Assembly (NCBI RefSeq): GCF_023375815.1
Contig: NZ_CP067412.1
Coordinates: forward strand, 2,294,001 to 2,358,000
From: Pseudomonas sp. HS6
GTDB lineage: Bacteria; Pseudomonadota; Gammaproteobacteria; Pseudomonadales; Pseudomonadaceae
DNA length: 64,000 bases
Reading direction: 5' to 3'
Positions 45,400 to 56,063 of the stretch are shown in pieces. Numbering within the stretch: the first letter of the stretch is position 1; every line of letters begins with the position of its first letter. The notes under the pieces were generated by a model that was given only the letters and a program-made list of their open reading frames with translations, did not search any database and was not told where the DNA came from. A program made the translations under genes and the position numbers.

Positions 45400-46107
45400 T
45401 TAAACCTTGGCAGGCGCCGGCGCTGATTTGCTGCGAGGTCGCAGCTGCGCGGTGGCCATCGCGGTATCGGTGACGCCGGTTTCGGCTCGCATGCCGGCCG
45501 CCAGAAACGGCACCATCAGGCGCATCACCTGCTCGATAGAGGTGTTGACGCCGAAATCGGTCTCGGCAATCGCGCGCAACGCCTTGATACCCGACATGCT
45601 GAACGCCGCGGCGCCAAGCATGAAGTGCACACGCCAGAACAGTTCGATAGGAGGAATGCGCGGGGCGGCTTCGTTGACCAGCAACATATAGCGACGGAAT
45701 ACCTTGCCGTACATGTCCTCCAGATATCGACGCAAGTGGCCCTGGCTCTGGCTGAACGCAAGACCGAGCAAGCGCATGAAGATCGATAGATCGTTGCCGC
45801 TGCGTGGCTGCACCACCAATGCCTGCTCGACGAGAATTTCCAGCAGCTCTTCAAGCGAAGGCTTGTTCTCTGGTTTGGCCTGGCGGCGCTCCAGCTCTTT
45901 GTCGAGGCTGATGCAGAACGGGCCGAGGAAGCGCGAGAAAACCGCCTGGATCAGCGCCTTCTTCGAGCCGAAGTGATAATTCACCGCAGCGAGGTTGACC
46001 CCTGCCTTGCTGGTGATCAGACGCAATGAGGTTTCAGCGAAACCTTTTTCCGCGAACAGCTGTTCTGCAGCATCAAGAATGCGTTCAACGGTTTCCGACT
46101 GGGCCAT
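45400..46107 (-). CDS. psrA: TetR-family regulator PsrA
   Basis: PsrA responds to fatty acids and controls beta-oxidation and rpoS in pseudomonads. The 235-residue protein has a TetR HTH near residues 28-52 (SLRLITSKAGVNLAAVNYHFGSKKALIQAVF, of which the recognition part is NLAAVNYHFGSKK). I chose the ATG at 46107 (MAQSETVER); an upstream in-frame extension to 46125 lies within its own operator region. Tandem palindromes immediately upstream match the PsrA box, so it is autoregulated. The position between nagZ and lexA is conserved in P. aeruginosa as I recall. Confidence 0.93.
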   Translation of the reverse strand: MAQSETVERILDAAEQLFAEKGFAETSLRLITSKAGVNLAAVNYHFGSKKALIQAVFSRFLGPFCISLDKELERRQAKPENKPSLEELLEILVEQALVVQPRSGNDLSIFMRLLGLAFSQSQGHLRRYLEDMYGKVFRRYMLLVNEAAPRIPPIELFWRVHFMLGAAAFSMSGIKALRAIAETDFGVNTSIEQVMRLMVPFLAAGMRAETGVTDTAMATAQLRPRSKSAPAPAKV

Positions 46108-46122
46108 GGCTACTCCGCCTGA

Positions 46123-46149
46123 CAAACACTTGTTTGAAACATACGTTTC
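46123..46149. promoter_or_regulatory. Tandem PsrA operators
   Basis: CAAAC-ACTT-GTTTG (46123-46136) and GAAAC-ATAC-GTTTC (46136-46149) share one base. Both fit the PsrA motif, [G/C]AAAC-N2-4-GTTT[G/C], and they lie just upstream of the psrA start. Confidence 0.88.
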
Positions 46150-46275
46150 AGCCTATGCCTTGTCAAGCCTGCGAGTTCGTTTTGGGAATGGTCGGTCAGA
46201 TATTTAACCACAACAAGGACGCCACATTAATCGGCGCCGTCACTGACCGTCTGGCGGCCTGCCAAAAAACGGCCA

Positions 46276-46303
46276 TTGCCAAGACCGCTTCACTGTATAT
46301 AAT
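46276..46303 (+). promoter_or_regulatory. Sigma-70 promoter of lexA-sulA
   Basis: TTGCCA (46276-46281) and TATAAT (46298-46303) have 16-bp spacing, and the first SOS box overlaps the -10 element, as expected for LexA repression. Confidence 0.75.
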
Positions 46304-46308
46304 CCCAG
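46293..46308 (+). promoter_or_regulatory. LexA operator (SOS box 1)
   Basis: CTGTATATAATCCCAG fits CTG-N10-CAG and overlaps the lexA promoter -10. Confidence 0.93.
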
Positions 46309-46311
46309 TCA

Positions 46312-46327
46312 CTGTATAAAAAGACAG
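46312..46327 (+). promoter_or_regulatory. LexA operator (SOS box 2)
   Basis: CTGTATAAAAAGACAG fits CTG-N10-CAG, 3 bp downstream of box 1 and 10 bp before the lexA start. Two boxes indicate tight, cooperative autorepression. Confidence 0.92.
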
Positions 46328-46337
46328 AGCGATCAAT

Positions 46338-46946
46338 ATGCTTAAGCTGACGCCACGCCAAGCCGAGATTCTGGCCTTTATCAAACGCTGCCTCGAAGAC
46401 AACGGCTACCCGCCGACCCGTGCGGAAATCGCTCAGGAACTGGGTTTCAAATCCCCCAACGCTGCCGAAGAGCATCTCAAGGCGCTCGCCCGCAAAGGTG
46501 CAATCGAGATGACTCCGGGAGCCTCTCGCGGTATTCGAATCCCTGGTTTCGAAGCCAAGGTCGACGAATCCACACTGCCGATCATCGGCCGAGTGGCCGC
46601 CGGCGCACCGATTCTCGCCCAACAGCACATCGAAGAGTCCTGCAACATTAACCCGGCCTTCTTCCACCCTCGCGCCGATTATCTTTTGCGCGTCCACGGG
46701 ATGAGCATGAAGGACATCGGCATTTTCGACGGTGACCTGCTGGCCGTTCATACGACCCGGGAAGCACGCAACGGTCAGATCGTAGTTGCCCGGATCGGTG
46801 ACGAAGTGACTGTCAAACGCTTCAAGCGCGATGGCAGCAAGGTCTGGCTGATCGCCGAAAACCCCGAGTTCGCCCCTATCGAAGTCAACCTGAAAGATCA
46901 GGAACTGGTGATTGAAGGCTTGAGTGTCGGCGTAATCCGCCGTTAA
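46338..46946 (+). CDS. lexA: LexA repressor
   Basis: LexA is the SOS repressor, self-cleaved with RecA assistance. The 202-residue protein has the winged HTH ([23 protein letters not shown]), the Ala88-Gly89 cleavage site in GRVAAGAPI, the catalytic Ser123 in GMSMKDIGI and Lys160 in [10 protein letters not shown]. Two SOS boxes lie in its promoter. sulA follows after 10 bp with a strong ribosome site (AAAGGAGG), so the two form an operon. Confidence 0.98.
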   Translation: MLKLTPRQAEILAFIKRCLEDNGYPPTRAEIAQELGFKSPNAAEEHLKALARKGAIEMTPGASRGIRIPGFEAKVDESTLPIIGRVAAGAPILAQQHIEESCNINPAFFHPRADYLLRVHGMSMKDIGIFDGDLLAVHTTREARNGQIVVARIGDEVTVKRFKRDGSKVWLIAENPEFAPIEVNLKDQELVIEGLSVGVIRR

Positions 46947-46956
46947 AGGAGGCTTT

Positions 46957-47430
46957 ATGCAGTTCCCACACGTACCTCAGCAAACACAACTGCCGTTGTT
47001 CGAGGCATTTCTGGCGCAACCATTGGCCCCCATCCTCAAGGATGTAGCCGAGCGACCATGGAATGTCGAACCCGAAGCGTTCAGTGAGTTGTCGCTGCGC
47101 GGCGCGGCCGGGAACTGCCTGAACCTGCTGGCACCGATTCTTCGCGAATTGAGTGATGACCAGGACGCACGCTGGCTGACACTGATTGCGCCGCCCGCCA
47201 GCCTGACCCAAGCCTGGCTGCGGGATGCCGGACTGAATCGAGAACGCATCCTGCTGTTGCAACCGCGCGGCACACAGAGCGCCCAGCAATTGGCTTGCGA
47301 AGCCCTGCGCCTGGGTCGTAGCCATACAGTGGTGACATGGTTGAACCCACTTAACTCAGGCTCACGCCAACAACTGATCAGCGCCGCCCGCACCGGGGAC
47401 GCTCAAAGCCTGAATATTCGACTGGGCTGA
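46957..47430 (+). CDS. sulA: SOS-induced cell division inhibitor SulA
   Basis: SulA inhibits FtsZ polymerisation during SOS. The 157-residue protein has the SulA pattern LSLRGAAGNCLNLLAPILREL, WLTLIAPPASLTQAWLRDAGLN (FtsZ contact region), RILLLQP and ALRLGRSHTVVTWLNPL. It is co-transcribed with lexA, which differs from the E. coli arrangement but is known in pseudomonads. No separate SOS box is needed in front of it. Confidence 0.95.
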   Translation: MQFPHVPQQTQLPLFEAFLAQPLAPILKDVAERPWNVEPEAFSELSLRGAAGNCLNLLAPILRELSDDQDARWLTLIAPPASLTQAWLRDAGLNRERILLLQPRGTQSAQQLACEALRLGRSHTVVTWLNPLNSGSRQQLISAARTGDAQSLNIRLG

Positions 47431-47509
47431 CTAGATGCGCGCCATCTGGAGCGCGGGGCTTCTCAAGGGATAGAGAAGCCGAACCGAAGCGATAATCGAC
47501 GGGCGGTGC
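47431..47509. other. Short intergenic hairpin after sulA
   Basis: GGCTTCTC and GAGAAGCC pair around an 8-nt loop at about 47457-47480, with no T-run. It may be a weak terminator or mRNA end element of the lexA-sulA operon. Confidence 0.35.
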
Positions 47510-47743
47510 TCAATGAAGAACTCGCGGCCCCTCTTCCTTATCAAAATCGCCTTCAACCATTCGACCGGCCATTTGCACGCCGACGCTCAGCATCGCCTTG
47601 GCAATTTCAACGTGTTGGCCCTGCAGAAATGCCTTGGCATCCTCGGAGAAATCCAGAGTTACCAGAGAACCCTCGTCCTCGGCCCTGCGTAGTTCAATTC
47701 GGCCGTCTGGTAGCTCGACAATTTCTAGAAAGGACGTTGGCAT
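47510..47743 (-). CDS. Small conserved pseudomonad protein
   Basis: This protein of 77 residues begins MPTSFLEIVELPDGRIELRRA at 47743 with GGAG 11 nt upstream. It has an acidic start (LRRAEDEGSLVTLDFSEDAKAFL) and a C-terminal helix with MAGRMVEGDFDKEEGPRVLH. I do not recognise a named domain. It is 106 bp downstream of the DUF6586 gene and may belong to one transcript. A longer in-frame form starting at 47842 has no conserved look. Function is unknown. Confidence 0.75.
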   Translation of the reverse strand: MPTSFLEIVELPDGRIELRRAEDEGSLVTLDFSEDAKAFLQGQHVEIAKAMLSVGVQMAGRMVEGDFDKEEGPRVLH

Positions 47744-47849
47744 ATAGGTCTGTTCTCCACGAAAGGCAGGGATTATATAGAGATCGTTCGGGATTCGCTC
47801 AGGATCTTGACCAGCAGCATGCATCTCGTCGCCACCAGCCAAGAAGCCA

Positions 47850-48374
47850 TCAGCACTCGTTCAAACCTTCACGGAAACGGATAGCCAGACCCTTCAGGTT
47901 CTGCCGCCAGCTCTCCAATTCCTCACGACTCAACTCGTCGGGTGCCGGCTCTTCGTCCAGATTAACTGCCTGAATCAGCGGCTGGGTCACATCACCCTTT
48001 GGCTTGTGTGGCACACGTGGTGGCTGAAACAGCGCCGAATGCGCGGCCAGCAATTTAGCCAGCCAGGTTTCCGGATTACCCGCCAACTCAACCATCTCGG
48101 CCAACTCCGGAATGGCAATCGACTCCAGCACTTCGCGCGTCAACAGCGTCTCCGCCCGCGGTGCATTGGCCTGTGGCAGCCTGTAGAATCCGGCAATTTC
48201 GTGGCACAGCCCCAGCAATGCGCCATAGAGCTGAAACAGCGCCGATTCGCGCCCTGCCTGAATCAACGCCAGCGAATTCATCGCCCGCCCCTCTTCGGCC
48301 CTGGCCAGCGCTTCCAGCGACAAACCCGCGAAATAGATCTTCTGATTGGTACGGGTATAGAGTTCGTGGGCCAT
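47850..48374 (-). CDS. DUF6586-like conserved protein
   Basis: This 174-residue protein starts MAHELYTRTNQKIYFAGL with GGAG upstream. It is helical (ALARAEEGRAMNSLALIQAGRESALFQLYGALLGLCHEIAGFYRL), lacks signal or membrane segments and ends with an acidic, Pro-rich region. The N-terminal half fits the DUF6586 pattern as I remember it, found only in pseudomonads and relatives. It is downstream of topA after a strong terminator. The function is unknown. Confidence 0.72.
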   Translation of the reverse strand: MAHELYTRTNQKIYFAGLSLEALARAEEGRAMNSLALIQAGRESALFQLYGALLGLCHEIAGFYRLPQANAPRAETLLTREVLESIAIPELAEMVELAGNPETWLAKLLAAHSALFQPPRVPHKPKGDVTQPLIQAVNLDEEPAPDELSREELESWRQNLKGLAIRFREGLNEC

Positions 48375-48459
48375 ATAAGCACTCTCCACAACGAAATAAT
48401 TGCTTCACACAGGCCGGACAGTGTCATGGATCAGCCGATCCGACCGCAAGCTTTAAACA

Positions 48460-48501
48460 AAAAGGCCGCATGAAAACCCGAAGGTTGTCATGCGGCCTTT
48501 T
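48460..48501. terminator. Terminator downstream of topA
   Basis: AAAAGGCCGCATGA ... TCATGCGGCCTTTT pairs over 14 bp with a 14-nt loop and A/T flanks. It separates topA from the DUF6586 gene. Confidence 0.9.
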
Positions 48502-48545
48502 GTGTTGAAGCCACCCGATCAGGGCAACTTCAGATCAGCGTTTGC

Positions 48546-51176
48546 TCAAGCCTTGGCTTTTGCCGGACGCTTGTCTTCAACTGTCCACTTGCCACCGTCG
48601 AAGAACGCCTTCCAGCCTGTCGGCTTGCCGTCGACTTCGGTCTGGACGTATTGCTCCTTGGTCTTGCGACTGTAGCGGATCACGGCGGGCAGACCATCTG
48701 GATCCTTCTGCGGCGCTTCGCACAGGAAGTGGTACTTCGGATCGATCTCGTCCTTGTGCGGCAGAATCTCGATCACCAGTGGAGCACGGGTCTCGCGGTT
48801 TTTCGGGAACTGACTGGCCGCCAGAAACAGACCGGACGCACCGTCACGCAGGATGTAGGTATCGTTGACCTTTTCGCATTTCAGCTCAGGCATTTTCACC
48901 GGGTCCATCTTCGGCGGCGCCGCATCACCGCTCTTCAGCAGCTTGCGGGTGTTCTTGCAGGTTGCGTTGGTGCAACCGAAGAACTTGCCGAAACGGCCAG
49001 TCTTGAGCTGCATCTCGCTGCCGCACTTGTCGCATTCCAGGCTCGGACCTTCGTAGCCCTTGATGCGGTAGCTGCCCTCTTCGATTTCGTAGCCGTCGCA
49101 ATCCGGGTTGTTACCGCAGATGTGCAGCTTGCGCTTCTCGTCGAGCAGGTAAGCGTCCATCGCCGTGCTGCAGATCGGGCAGCGGTGCTTGCCGCGCAGT
49201 ACCAGGGATTCCGATTCACCTTCGTCGTCCGCAGCGATTTCATCGCCCGGCACCAGGTTGACGGTGGCCTTGCAGCGCTCTTTCGGCGGCAGGCTGTAAC
49301 CCGAGCAACCGAGGAATACGCCGGTCGAAGCAGTACGAATCTGCATCGGACGGCCGCAAGTGGTGCACGGAATGTCGGTCATTACCGGCTGGTTGGCGCG
49401 CATGCCGGCTTCCGGATTCTCGGCTACTTCAAGTTTCTTTTTGAAGTCACCGTAGAACTCGTCCAGCACGTTTTTCCAGTCGCGCTCACCCTGGGCCACG
49501 TCATCGAGGTTCTCTTCCATGCCGGCGGTGAAGCCGTAGTCCATGAGGTTCGAGAAACTCTCCGACAGACGCTCGGTGACGATATCGCCCATCTTTTCCG
49601 AATAGAAACGACGGTTATGCAGGGTCACGTAACCGCGATCCTGAATGGTCGAAATGATCGCCGCATAGGTCGAAGGACGGCCAATACCGCGCTTTTCCAT
49701 TTCCTTCACCAGACTGGCTTCCGAATAACGGGCCGGCGGCTTGGTGAAATGCTGGGTCGGATCAAGTTTGATCAGCTTCATCACGTCGCCCTGCGCCATG
49801 TCCGGCAGGACATCGTCGTCGCCAGGCTTGGCGATTTGCGGTAGAACGCGGGTGTAACCGTCGAACTTCAGGATGCGGCCCTTGGCACGCAGCTCGAAGT
49901 CGCCAGCGGCCACACTGACAGTGGTCGACAGATATTGCGCCGGCAGCATCTGGCAAGCCAGGAACTGGCGCCAGATCAGCTCGTAGAGGCGCTCAGCATC
50001 GCGCTCCATACCCGCGAGCTTGCTCGGCGTGGTGTTGGCGTCAGAAGGACGAATCGCTTCGTGAGCCTCTTGTGCGCCTTCCTTGCTGCTATAGACGTTC
50101 GGCGACTCCGGCAGGTACTTCTTGCCGAATTCGGTTTCGATGTAATCGCGCGCCATCGTCACGGCATCCGCCGAGAGGTTGGTCGAGTCGGTACGCATAT
50201 AAGTGATGTAGCCAGCTTCATACAGACGCTGGGCCATCATCATGGTTTTCTTCACGCCGAAGCCCAGGCGGTTGCTCGCGGCCTGTTGCAGCGTGGAAGT
50301 GATGAACGGTGCCGACGGCTTGCTGCTGGTCGGTTTGTCTTCGCGCTTGACGATGCTGTAGCTGGAGGATTTCAGCTTCTCCAGCGCAGCCATGGCCTGA
50401 GCTTCGTTAAGCGGCTTGAAAGCTTCGCCCTTCTCACGCGCCACTTCGAAACGCACGGTCGAACCTTTGGTGGTGCCGAGATCGGCATGCACTTCCCAGT
50501 ATTCTTCCGGATTGAACGCGCGAATCTCGCGCTCACGCTCGACCACCAGTTTCACGGCAACCGATTGCACACGACCGGCGGACAAGCCGCGAGCGATCTT
50601 TGCCCACAGCAGCGGCGAAACCATGTAACCCACGACGCGGTCGAGGAAACGACGGGCCTGCTGGGCGTTCACTCGATCGATATCGAGCTCGCCCGGCTCC
50701 GAGAAGGCTTCCTGAATCGCTTTCTTGGTGATTTCGTTGAACACCACGCGCTTGTAGCGGCTGTCGTCACCACCGATGGCTTCGCGCAGGTGCCAGGCAA
50801 TGGCTTCCCCCTCGCGATCCAAGTCGGTTGCGAGATAGATGGTGTCAGCATCCTTGGCGAGCCGGCGCAGCTCTTCGATGACCTTTTCCTTGCCCGGAAG
50901 GATCTCGTACTTGGCCTTCCAGCCATGATCGGGATCGACACCCATGCGCGAAACGAGCTGTTTACGTGCCTTTTCCTTCGGCGAGAGCACTGGCCCTTCG
51001 CCCGCGGCGGCCTTGCCGCGCTTGGCGGCAGGCTCCTTGCTGGCGCTAGCCGAACCGCTGGTGGGCAGGTCTCGGATATGGCCGATACTCGACTTCACCA
51101 CGTATTGGTTGCCCAGATACTTGTTGATGGTCTTGGCCTTAGCCGGGGATTCCACAATGACCAGCGATTTGCCCAT
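48546..51176 (-). CDS. topA: DNA topoisomerase I
   Basis: TopA relaxes negative supercoils. The 876-residue protein has the TOPRIM core with [20 protein letters not shown], metal residues Asp118, Asp120, Glu122 (TDLDREGEA), and the catalytic Tyr326 in ITYMRTDS. Three C-terminal four-Cys zinc fingers are visible ([24 protein letters not shown]). A Ser/Ala/Lys-rich insert sits near residues 40-62, after the first TOPRIM strand; this insert is also seen in other pseudomonads. Confidence 0.98.
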   Translation of the reverse strand: MGKSLVIVESPAKAKTINKYLGNQYVVKSSIGHIRDLPTSGSASASKEPAAKRGKAAAGEGPVLSPKEKARKQLVSRMGVDPDHGWKAKYEILPGKEKVIEELRRLAKDADTIYLATDLDREGEAIAWHLREAIGGDDSRYKRVVFNEITKKAIQEAFSEPGELDIDRVNAQQARRFLDRVVGYMVSPLLWAKIARGLSAGRVQSVAVKLVVEREREIRAFNPEEYWEVHADLGTTKGSTVRFEVAREKGEAFKPLNEAQAMAALEKLKSSSYSIVKREDKPTSSKPSAPFITSTLQQAASNRLGFGVKKTMMMAQRLYEAGYITYMRTDSTNLSADAVTMARDYIETEFGKKYLPESPNVYSSKEGAQEAHEAIRPSDANTTPSKLAGMERDAERLYELIWRQFLACQMLPAQYLSTTVSVAAGDFELRAKGRILKFDGYTRVLPQIAKPGDDDVLPDMAQGDVMKLIKLDPTQHFTKPPARYSEASLVKEMEKRGIGRPSTYAAIISTIQDRGYVTLHNRRFYSEKMGDIVTERLSESFSNLMDYGFTAGMEENLDDVAQGERDWKNVLDEFYGDFKKKLEVAENPEAGMRANQPVMTDIPCTTCGRPMQIRTASTGVFLGCSGYSLPPKERCKATVNLVPGDEIAADDEGESESLVLRGKHRCPICSTAMDAYLLDEKRKLHICGNNPDCDGYEIEEGSYRIKGYEGPSLECDKCGSEMQLKTGRFGKFFGCTNATCKNTRKLLKSGDAAPPKMDPVKMPELKCEKVNDTYILRDGASGLFLAASQFPKNRETRAPLVIEILPHKDEIDPKYHFLCEAPQKDPDGLPAVIRYSRKTKEQYVQTEVDGKPTGWKAFFDGGKWTVEDKRPAKAKA

Positions 51177-51290
51177 GGATCAGAAAATTCCTGAATTCTA
51201 GAAGTGAAAGGCGGTTGGCGCCTGACGCGGCACCGCTATATATAGTGGCTACAAGGTGAGGTCAAGCGCAGGGTTTTGCGCGCACTCGCC

Positions 51291-51527
51291 TTATGGCTTC
51301 GAAAAAAGGCTTGGTTCGGCTTGCACCAAAGCAAAGCGCGGGACCTGCTCGCCGTCAACTTCGACGGACTCGAGAAACATGCTCAAGGGACGTACCCAAA
51401 AGCCGTAATCGCCATACAGGGCTTGGTAAAAGACCACTTCTTCTTCGGTCTCGGAATGCCGCGCAACACTGAATACACGGTACTGCGGACCTTTGTAATG
51501 TTGGTAGAGCCCAGGTTGTATCGGCAC
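51291..51527 (-). CDS. DUF1653 family protein
   Basis: This 78-residue protein has the DUF1653 pattern: PGLYQHYKGPQYRVFSVARHSETEEEVVFYQALYGDYGFWVRPLSMF, where the HYKG and E-x3-V-x-YQ-x-LYG residues are conserved. I chose GTG at 51527 because GAGGG precedes it at proper spacing and the result fits the family start; TTG at 51545 is an alternative. The fold is an SH3-like barrel in the family; function is unknown. Confidence 0.85.
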   Translation of the reverse strand: MPIQPGLYQHYKGPQYRVFSVARHSETEEEVVFYQALYGDYGFWVRPLSMFLESVEVDGEQVPRFALVQAEPSLFSKP

Positions 51528-51580
51528 GCTTCGGCCCTCACTCAAATTTTTTCAAAATAAATACAAAAATAAATCCACAA

Positions 51581-51609
51581 AAACAAAAACCGGGGCACTT
51601 GGCCCCGGC
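51581..51609 (-). terminator. Intrinsic terminator of fadBA
   Basis: On the minus strand GCCGGGGCC-AAGT-GCCCCGG is followed by TTTTTGTTTTTG. It lies immediately past the fadA stop. Confidence 0.93.
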
Positions 51610-51626
51610 TTCCATCGACGAGACGC

Positions 51627-52808
<1,182 letters not shown>

Positions 52809-52834
52809 TCACTCTCGCTCAAAAGTTGGGACGC

Positions 52835-54982
52835 TTAACCGAAGAACCGTTGGCCGGTTTTGGCCATTTCACGCAGCTTCGCGGTCGGGTGGTAGAGCGC
52901 GCCCAAATCAGCGTACTGGTCGGCCAGGGCAACAAACTCGGCAACACCGATCGAATCGATGTAACGCAGCGCACCGCCACGGAATGGAGGGAAACCAATA
53001 CCGTAGACCAGACCCATGTCGGCTTCGGCAGCGGTTTCGACGATGCCGTCTTCCAGGCAACGCACGGTTTCCAGGCACAGCGGGATCATCATCCAGTTGA
53101 TGATGTCTTCGTCAGTGACTTCACGCTGCTCGTAGACGATCGGCTTGAGCACTTCCAGTACCGACGGGTCGGCGACTTTCTTCTGCTTGCCTTTCTTGTC
53201 GGCCTCGTAGGCATAGAAGCCCTTGCCGTTCTTCTGACCCAGACGTTTGGCTTCGTAAAGCACGTCGATGGCCGAACGACGATCGTCCTTCATGCGATCC
53301 GGGAATCCCTCAGCCATCACGTCACGACCGTGGTGGCCAGTGTCGATGCCGACCACGTCCATCAGGTACGCCGGGCCCATTGGCCAGCCGAATTTTTCCA
53401 TGATCTTGTCGATACGGACGAAGTCCACACCGGCGCTGACCAGCTTGGCGAAACCGCCGAAGTACGGGAACAGTACGCGGTTGACCAGGAAGCCCGGGCA
53501 GTCGTTGACGACGATCGGGTTCTTGCCCATTTTCTTGGCGTAGGCAACGGTGGTGGCAACAGCCAGCTCGCTGGACTTCTCGCCACGGATCACTTCCACC
53601 AGCGGCATCATGTGCACCGGGTTGAAGAAGTGCATGCCGACGAAGTTTTCCGGACGCTTGAGGGCCTTGGCCAGCAGGCTGATGGAAATGGTCGAGGTGT
53701 TGGACGCGAGGATGGTGTCCTCTTTGACCTTGTCTTCGACTTCCGCCAGAACGGCTTGCTTGACTTTCGGGTTCTCGACCACGGCTTCAACGACCAGGTC
53801 GACGTGACCGAAATCGCCGTAGGACAGCGTAGGACGAATGCCGTTGAGCACTTCAGCCATTTTCGCGGCGGTCATGCGGCCTTTATCAACGCGACCGACC
53901 AGCAGCTTGGCGGCTTCCGCCAGACCTTGCTCGATACCGTGCTCGTTGATGTCCTTCATCAGGATCGGCGTACCTTTGGAGGCCGACTGATAGGCGATAC
54001 CGCCACCCATGATGCCTGCGCCCAGTACGGCAGCCTGCTTCACGTCCTTGGCGATTTCATCGTAGGCCTTGGCCTTTTTCTTCAGTTCCTGATCGTTCAG
54101 GAACAGACCGATCAAGCTCTGCGCGGCAGAGGTCTTGGCCAGTTTCACGAAACCTGCGGCTTCGACTTCCAGTGCTTTGTCACGACCGAAGTTCGCGGCT
54201 TTCTGGATGGTCTTGATCGCTTCGACCGGGGCCGGGTAGTTAGGACCCGCCTGGCCCGCCACGAAACCTTTGGCGGTTTCGAAAGCCATCATTTGCTCAA
54301 TGGCGTTCAGCTTGAGCTTTTCCAGCTTCGGCTGGCGCTTGGCCTTGTAGTCGAACTCGCCGGAGATGGCGCGCTTGATCAGCTCAAGGGCAGCATCCTG
54401 CAGCTTCTCGGGAGCAACCACGGCATCGACGGCGCCGACTTTCAGCGCCTCTTCAGGACGGTTTTCCTTGCCGGCGGCAATCCACTCAATGGCGTTGTCG
54501 GCACCGATCAGGCGCGGCAGACGCACGGTACCGCCGAAGCCTGGGTAGATGCCCAGTTTGACTTCTGGCAGACCGATCTTGGCCTTGGTGGACATGACGC
54601 GGTAGTCCGCGGCCAGGCACATTTCCAGACCGCCACCCAGGGCAATGCCGTTGATCGCGGCGACAGTCGGAACGTTGAGGTCTTCGAAATCGCTGAAGAT
54701 CTTGTTGGCTTCGAGATTGCCAGCAACCAGCTCGGCATCCGGCAGCTTGAAGTTGTCGACAAATTCGGTGATGTCGGCGCCGACGATGAACACGTCCTTG
54801 CCACTGCTGACGATCACGCCCTTGATCGAAGCATCTGCCTTGATGGTGTCTACGGCCTGACGCAGTTCGTTCAGGGTAAGACGGTTGAACTTGTTGACGG
54901 ACTCACCCTTGAGGTCGAATTTCAATTCGACGATGCCACTTTCAAGAGCTTTAACCGTGATGGCTTTACCTTCGTAAATCAT
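52835..54982 (-). CDS. fadB: Fatty acid oxidation complex alpha subunit
   Basis: FadB carries enoyl-CoA hydratase/isomerase and 3-hydroxyacyl-CoA dehydrogenase activities. The 715-residue protein starts [14 protein letters not shown]. Crotonase residues lie in [19 protein letters not shown] and [19 protein letters not shown]-binding [17 protein letters not shown] at about 320 and [17 protein letters not shown] with [16 protein letters not shown] follow. A PsrA-like site lies 160 bp upstream. Confidence 0.97.
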   Translation of the reverse strand: MIYEGKAITVKALESGIVELKFDLKGESVNKFNRLTLNELRQAVDTIKADASIKGVIVSSGKDVFIVGADITEFVDNFKLPDAELVAGNLEANKIFSDFEDLNVPTVAAINGIALGGGLEMCLAADYRVMSTKAKIGLPEVKLGIYPGFGGTVRLPRLIGADNAIEWIAAGKENRPEEALKVGAVDAVVAPEKLQDAALELIKRAISGEFDYKAKRQPKLEKLKLNAIEQMMAFETAKGFVAGQAGPNYPAPVEAIKTIQKAANFGRDKALEVEAAGFVKLAKTSAAQSLIGLFLNDQELKKKAKAYDEIAKDVKQAAVLGAGIMGGGIAYQSASKGTPILMKDINEHGIEQGLAEAAKLLVGRVDKGRMTAAKMAEVLNGIRPTLSYGDFGHVDLVVEAVVENPKVKQAVLAEVEDKVKEDTILASNTSTISISLLAKALKRPENFVGMHFFNPVHMMPLVEVIRGEKSSELAVATTVAYAKKMGKNPIVVNDCPGFLVNRVLFPYFGGFAKLVSAGVDFVRIDKIMEKFGWPMGPAYLMDVVGIDTGHHGRDVMAEGFPDRMKDDRRSAIDVLYEAKRLGQKNGKGFYAYEADKKGKQKKVADPSVLEVLKPIVYEQREVTDEDIINWMMIPLCLETVRCLEDGIVETAAEADMGLVYGIGFPPFRGGALRYIDSIGVAEFVALADQYADLGALYHPTAKLREMAKTGQRFFG

Positions 54983-55145
54983 CAACTGATCTCCACGATA
55001 TGGAAGCTGAACAGTACACGTCGGACGCAGGCGAATGGCTCGGCAGGACGCTTTTTCGTCAATGCTGACACCAATCCACCCGGCACACCCGCCAACGCGA
55101 TAGTCGGGATTCTGTAGGAGCAGTCTGCAATACAAACGCTCAATT

Positions 55146-55159
55146 CATACGCCCGTTTG
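55146..55159 (-). promoter_or_regulatory. PsrA-like operator upstream of fadBA
   Basis: CATAC-GCCC-GTTTG differs from the PsrA consensus CAAAC-N4-GTTTG by one base. PsrA represses fadBA in pseudomonads, and a matching tandem site exists at psrA in this window. Confidence 0.55.
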
Positions 55160-55357
55160 ATTTGGGTACGCCACCTTCACGGAATTTCCGACAATTGTCA
55201 ATCGCCCTAAATACGGGTTGAAATGCGACTTTGCGGTCATTTCTGTAAGACGCAGCCCGCCAACACATGCTTGCATGTGAGGGCATTCATAAGATTAATA
55301 GTTAGAAATGTCGCCCTAATTCGCTGCAGCCCTTGTTTAACAGGCTACGCTGGCTGG

Positions 55358-55472
55358 ACTACGAAGGAAAACAGGCGCACTTTTGCTGACCGGACCTAAC
55401 CGGATCAACGCCAAATAGAATTTCCGGCCTGCCTGGCCAACCCCGCCCGATGAATCATGTCGGGCTTTTTAT
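55358..55472 (+). ncRNA. Candidate small regulatory RNA upstream of fadB (plus strand)
   Basis: An orphan intrinsic terminator at 55445-55472 has no upstream plus-strand ORF. A CTACGCT element (55345-55351), similar to an RpoS -10, would start a transcript near 55358, giving about 115 nt. A smaller GGCC-rich hairpin precedes the terminator. The orientation is away from fadB. I do not recognise a known sRNA family. Confidence 0.38.
55445..55472 (+). terminator. Orphan plus-strand intrinsic terminator
   Basis: GCCCGA-TGAATCATG-TCGGGC is followed by TTTTTATT on the plus strand only. No coding gene precedes it on that strand. Confidence 0.75.
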
Positions 55473-55522
55473 TGCTCGTCTGCCGGACGTTTCGCACCGT
55501 TGCAGCGCGAAAAGTCCGCGAG

Positions 55523-55960
55523 TCATGCCAGCGCTTTCAGCGTGGCGTCAATATCCAGCAAAACCGTCGCTTCACCCTTCTCGCCCCAATAGAGCGCGAT
55601 CATCTGCTTGTCGGCTTCAACCTTGAAAACGTTGCCCGGCAACTTCTCGAAATGATTCAGTAGAAGCGGGTCCTCACAGGCTTCCTGCCATTGATTGACC
55701 CACACGCCCGGGGATTTCTGCCAGTACGTCCAGCACACCGGCTGCTTGCTGCGCCGTGGTCGATGGTATTGCGCACACGGGTTTGGCGGCTCCTGAGACA
55801 GCCAGTGTGGCCATTCCTGAGGTGCCAGTTGCATGGCCAGCCCGATGCGCCGGGCCTCCGCGCGCAAGGCTATCCGGCCACTCTGTGCACGGGACGGGCG
55901 CAGCCACGCCAGGGGGCTCAACACCACCAGCAGGATTGACACCACCAGCCAGACCGTCAT
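55523..55960 (-). CDS. Small membrane-anchored conserved protein
   Basis: This 145-residue protein starts MTVWLVVSILLVVLSPLAWLR with GGGAG upstream, so it has one N-terminal membrane anchor followed by RPSRAQSGR and a hydrophilic domain with WTYWQKSPGVWVNQW and VFKVEADKQMIALYWGEKGEATVLLDID. The domain was not recognised. It is divergent from the universal stress gene. An earlier in-frame start at 55990 is unlikely. The function is unknown. Confidence 0.75.
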   Translation of the reverse strand: MTVWLVVSILLVVLSPLAWLRPSRAQSGRIALRAEARRIGLAMQLAPQEWPHWLSQEPPNPCAQYHRPRRSKQPVCWTYWQKSPGVWVNQWQEACEDPLLLNHFEKLPGNVFKVEADKQMIALYWGEKGEATVLLDIDATLKALA

Positions 55961-56063
55961 ATCTCTACTCCCGATTTTGAATGAGCCCATTGCGTCACTT
56001 TGGAACCAATGCGCTTGAAACCAGCCATACTTAACAATATTGATCCCTCACGAGGAGCACCTC

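Larger units (their letters stand above)
54983..55522. other. Long intergenic region upstream of fadB
   Basis: This 540-bp region has no protein-coding gene. It contains the fadB promoter side with a near-match PsrA operator (55146-55159), and a plus-strand small-RNA candidate ending at 55472. Confidence 0.6.

Noticed and set aside
52826..55117. A 763-residue plus-strand ORF opposite fadB
   Set aside because: It is antisense to a conserved enzyme and contains no recognisable motif, so it is a codon-bias artefact.
55105..55125. Possible REP fragment near TGTAGGAGC
   Set aside because: Only a short piece of the REP motif is present, without a paired inverted copy.
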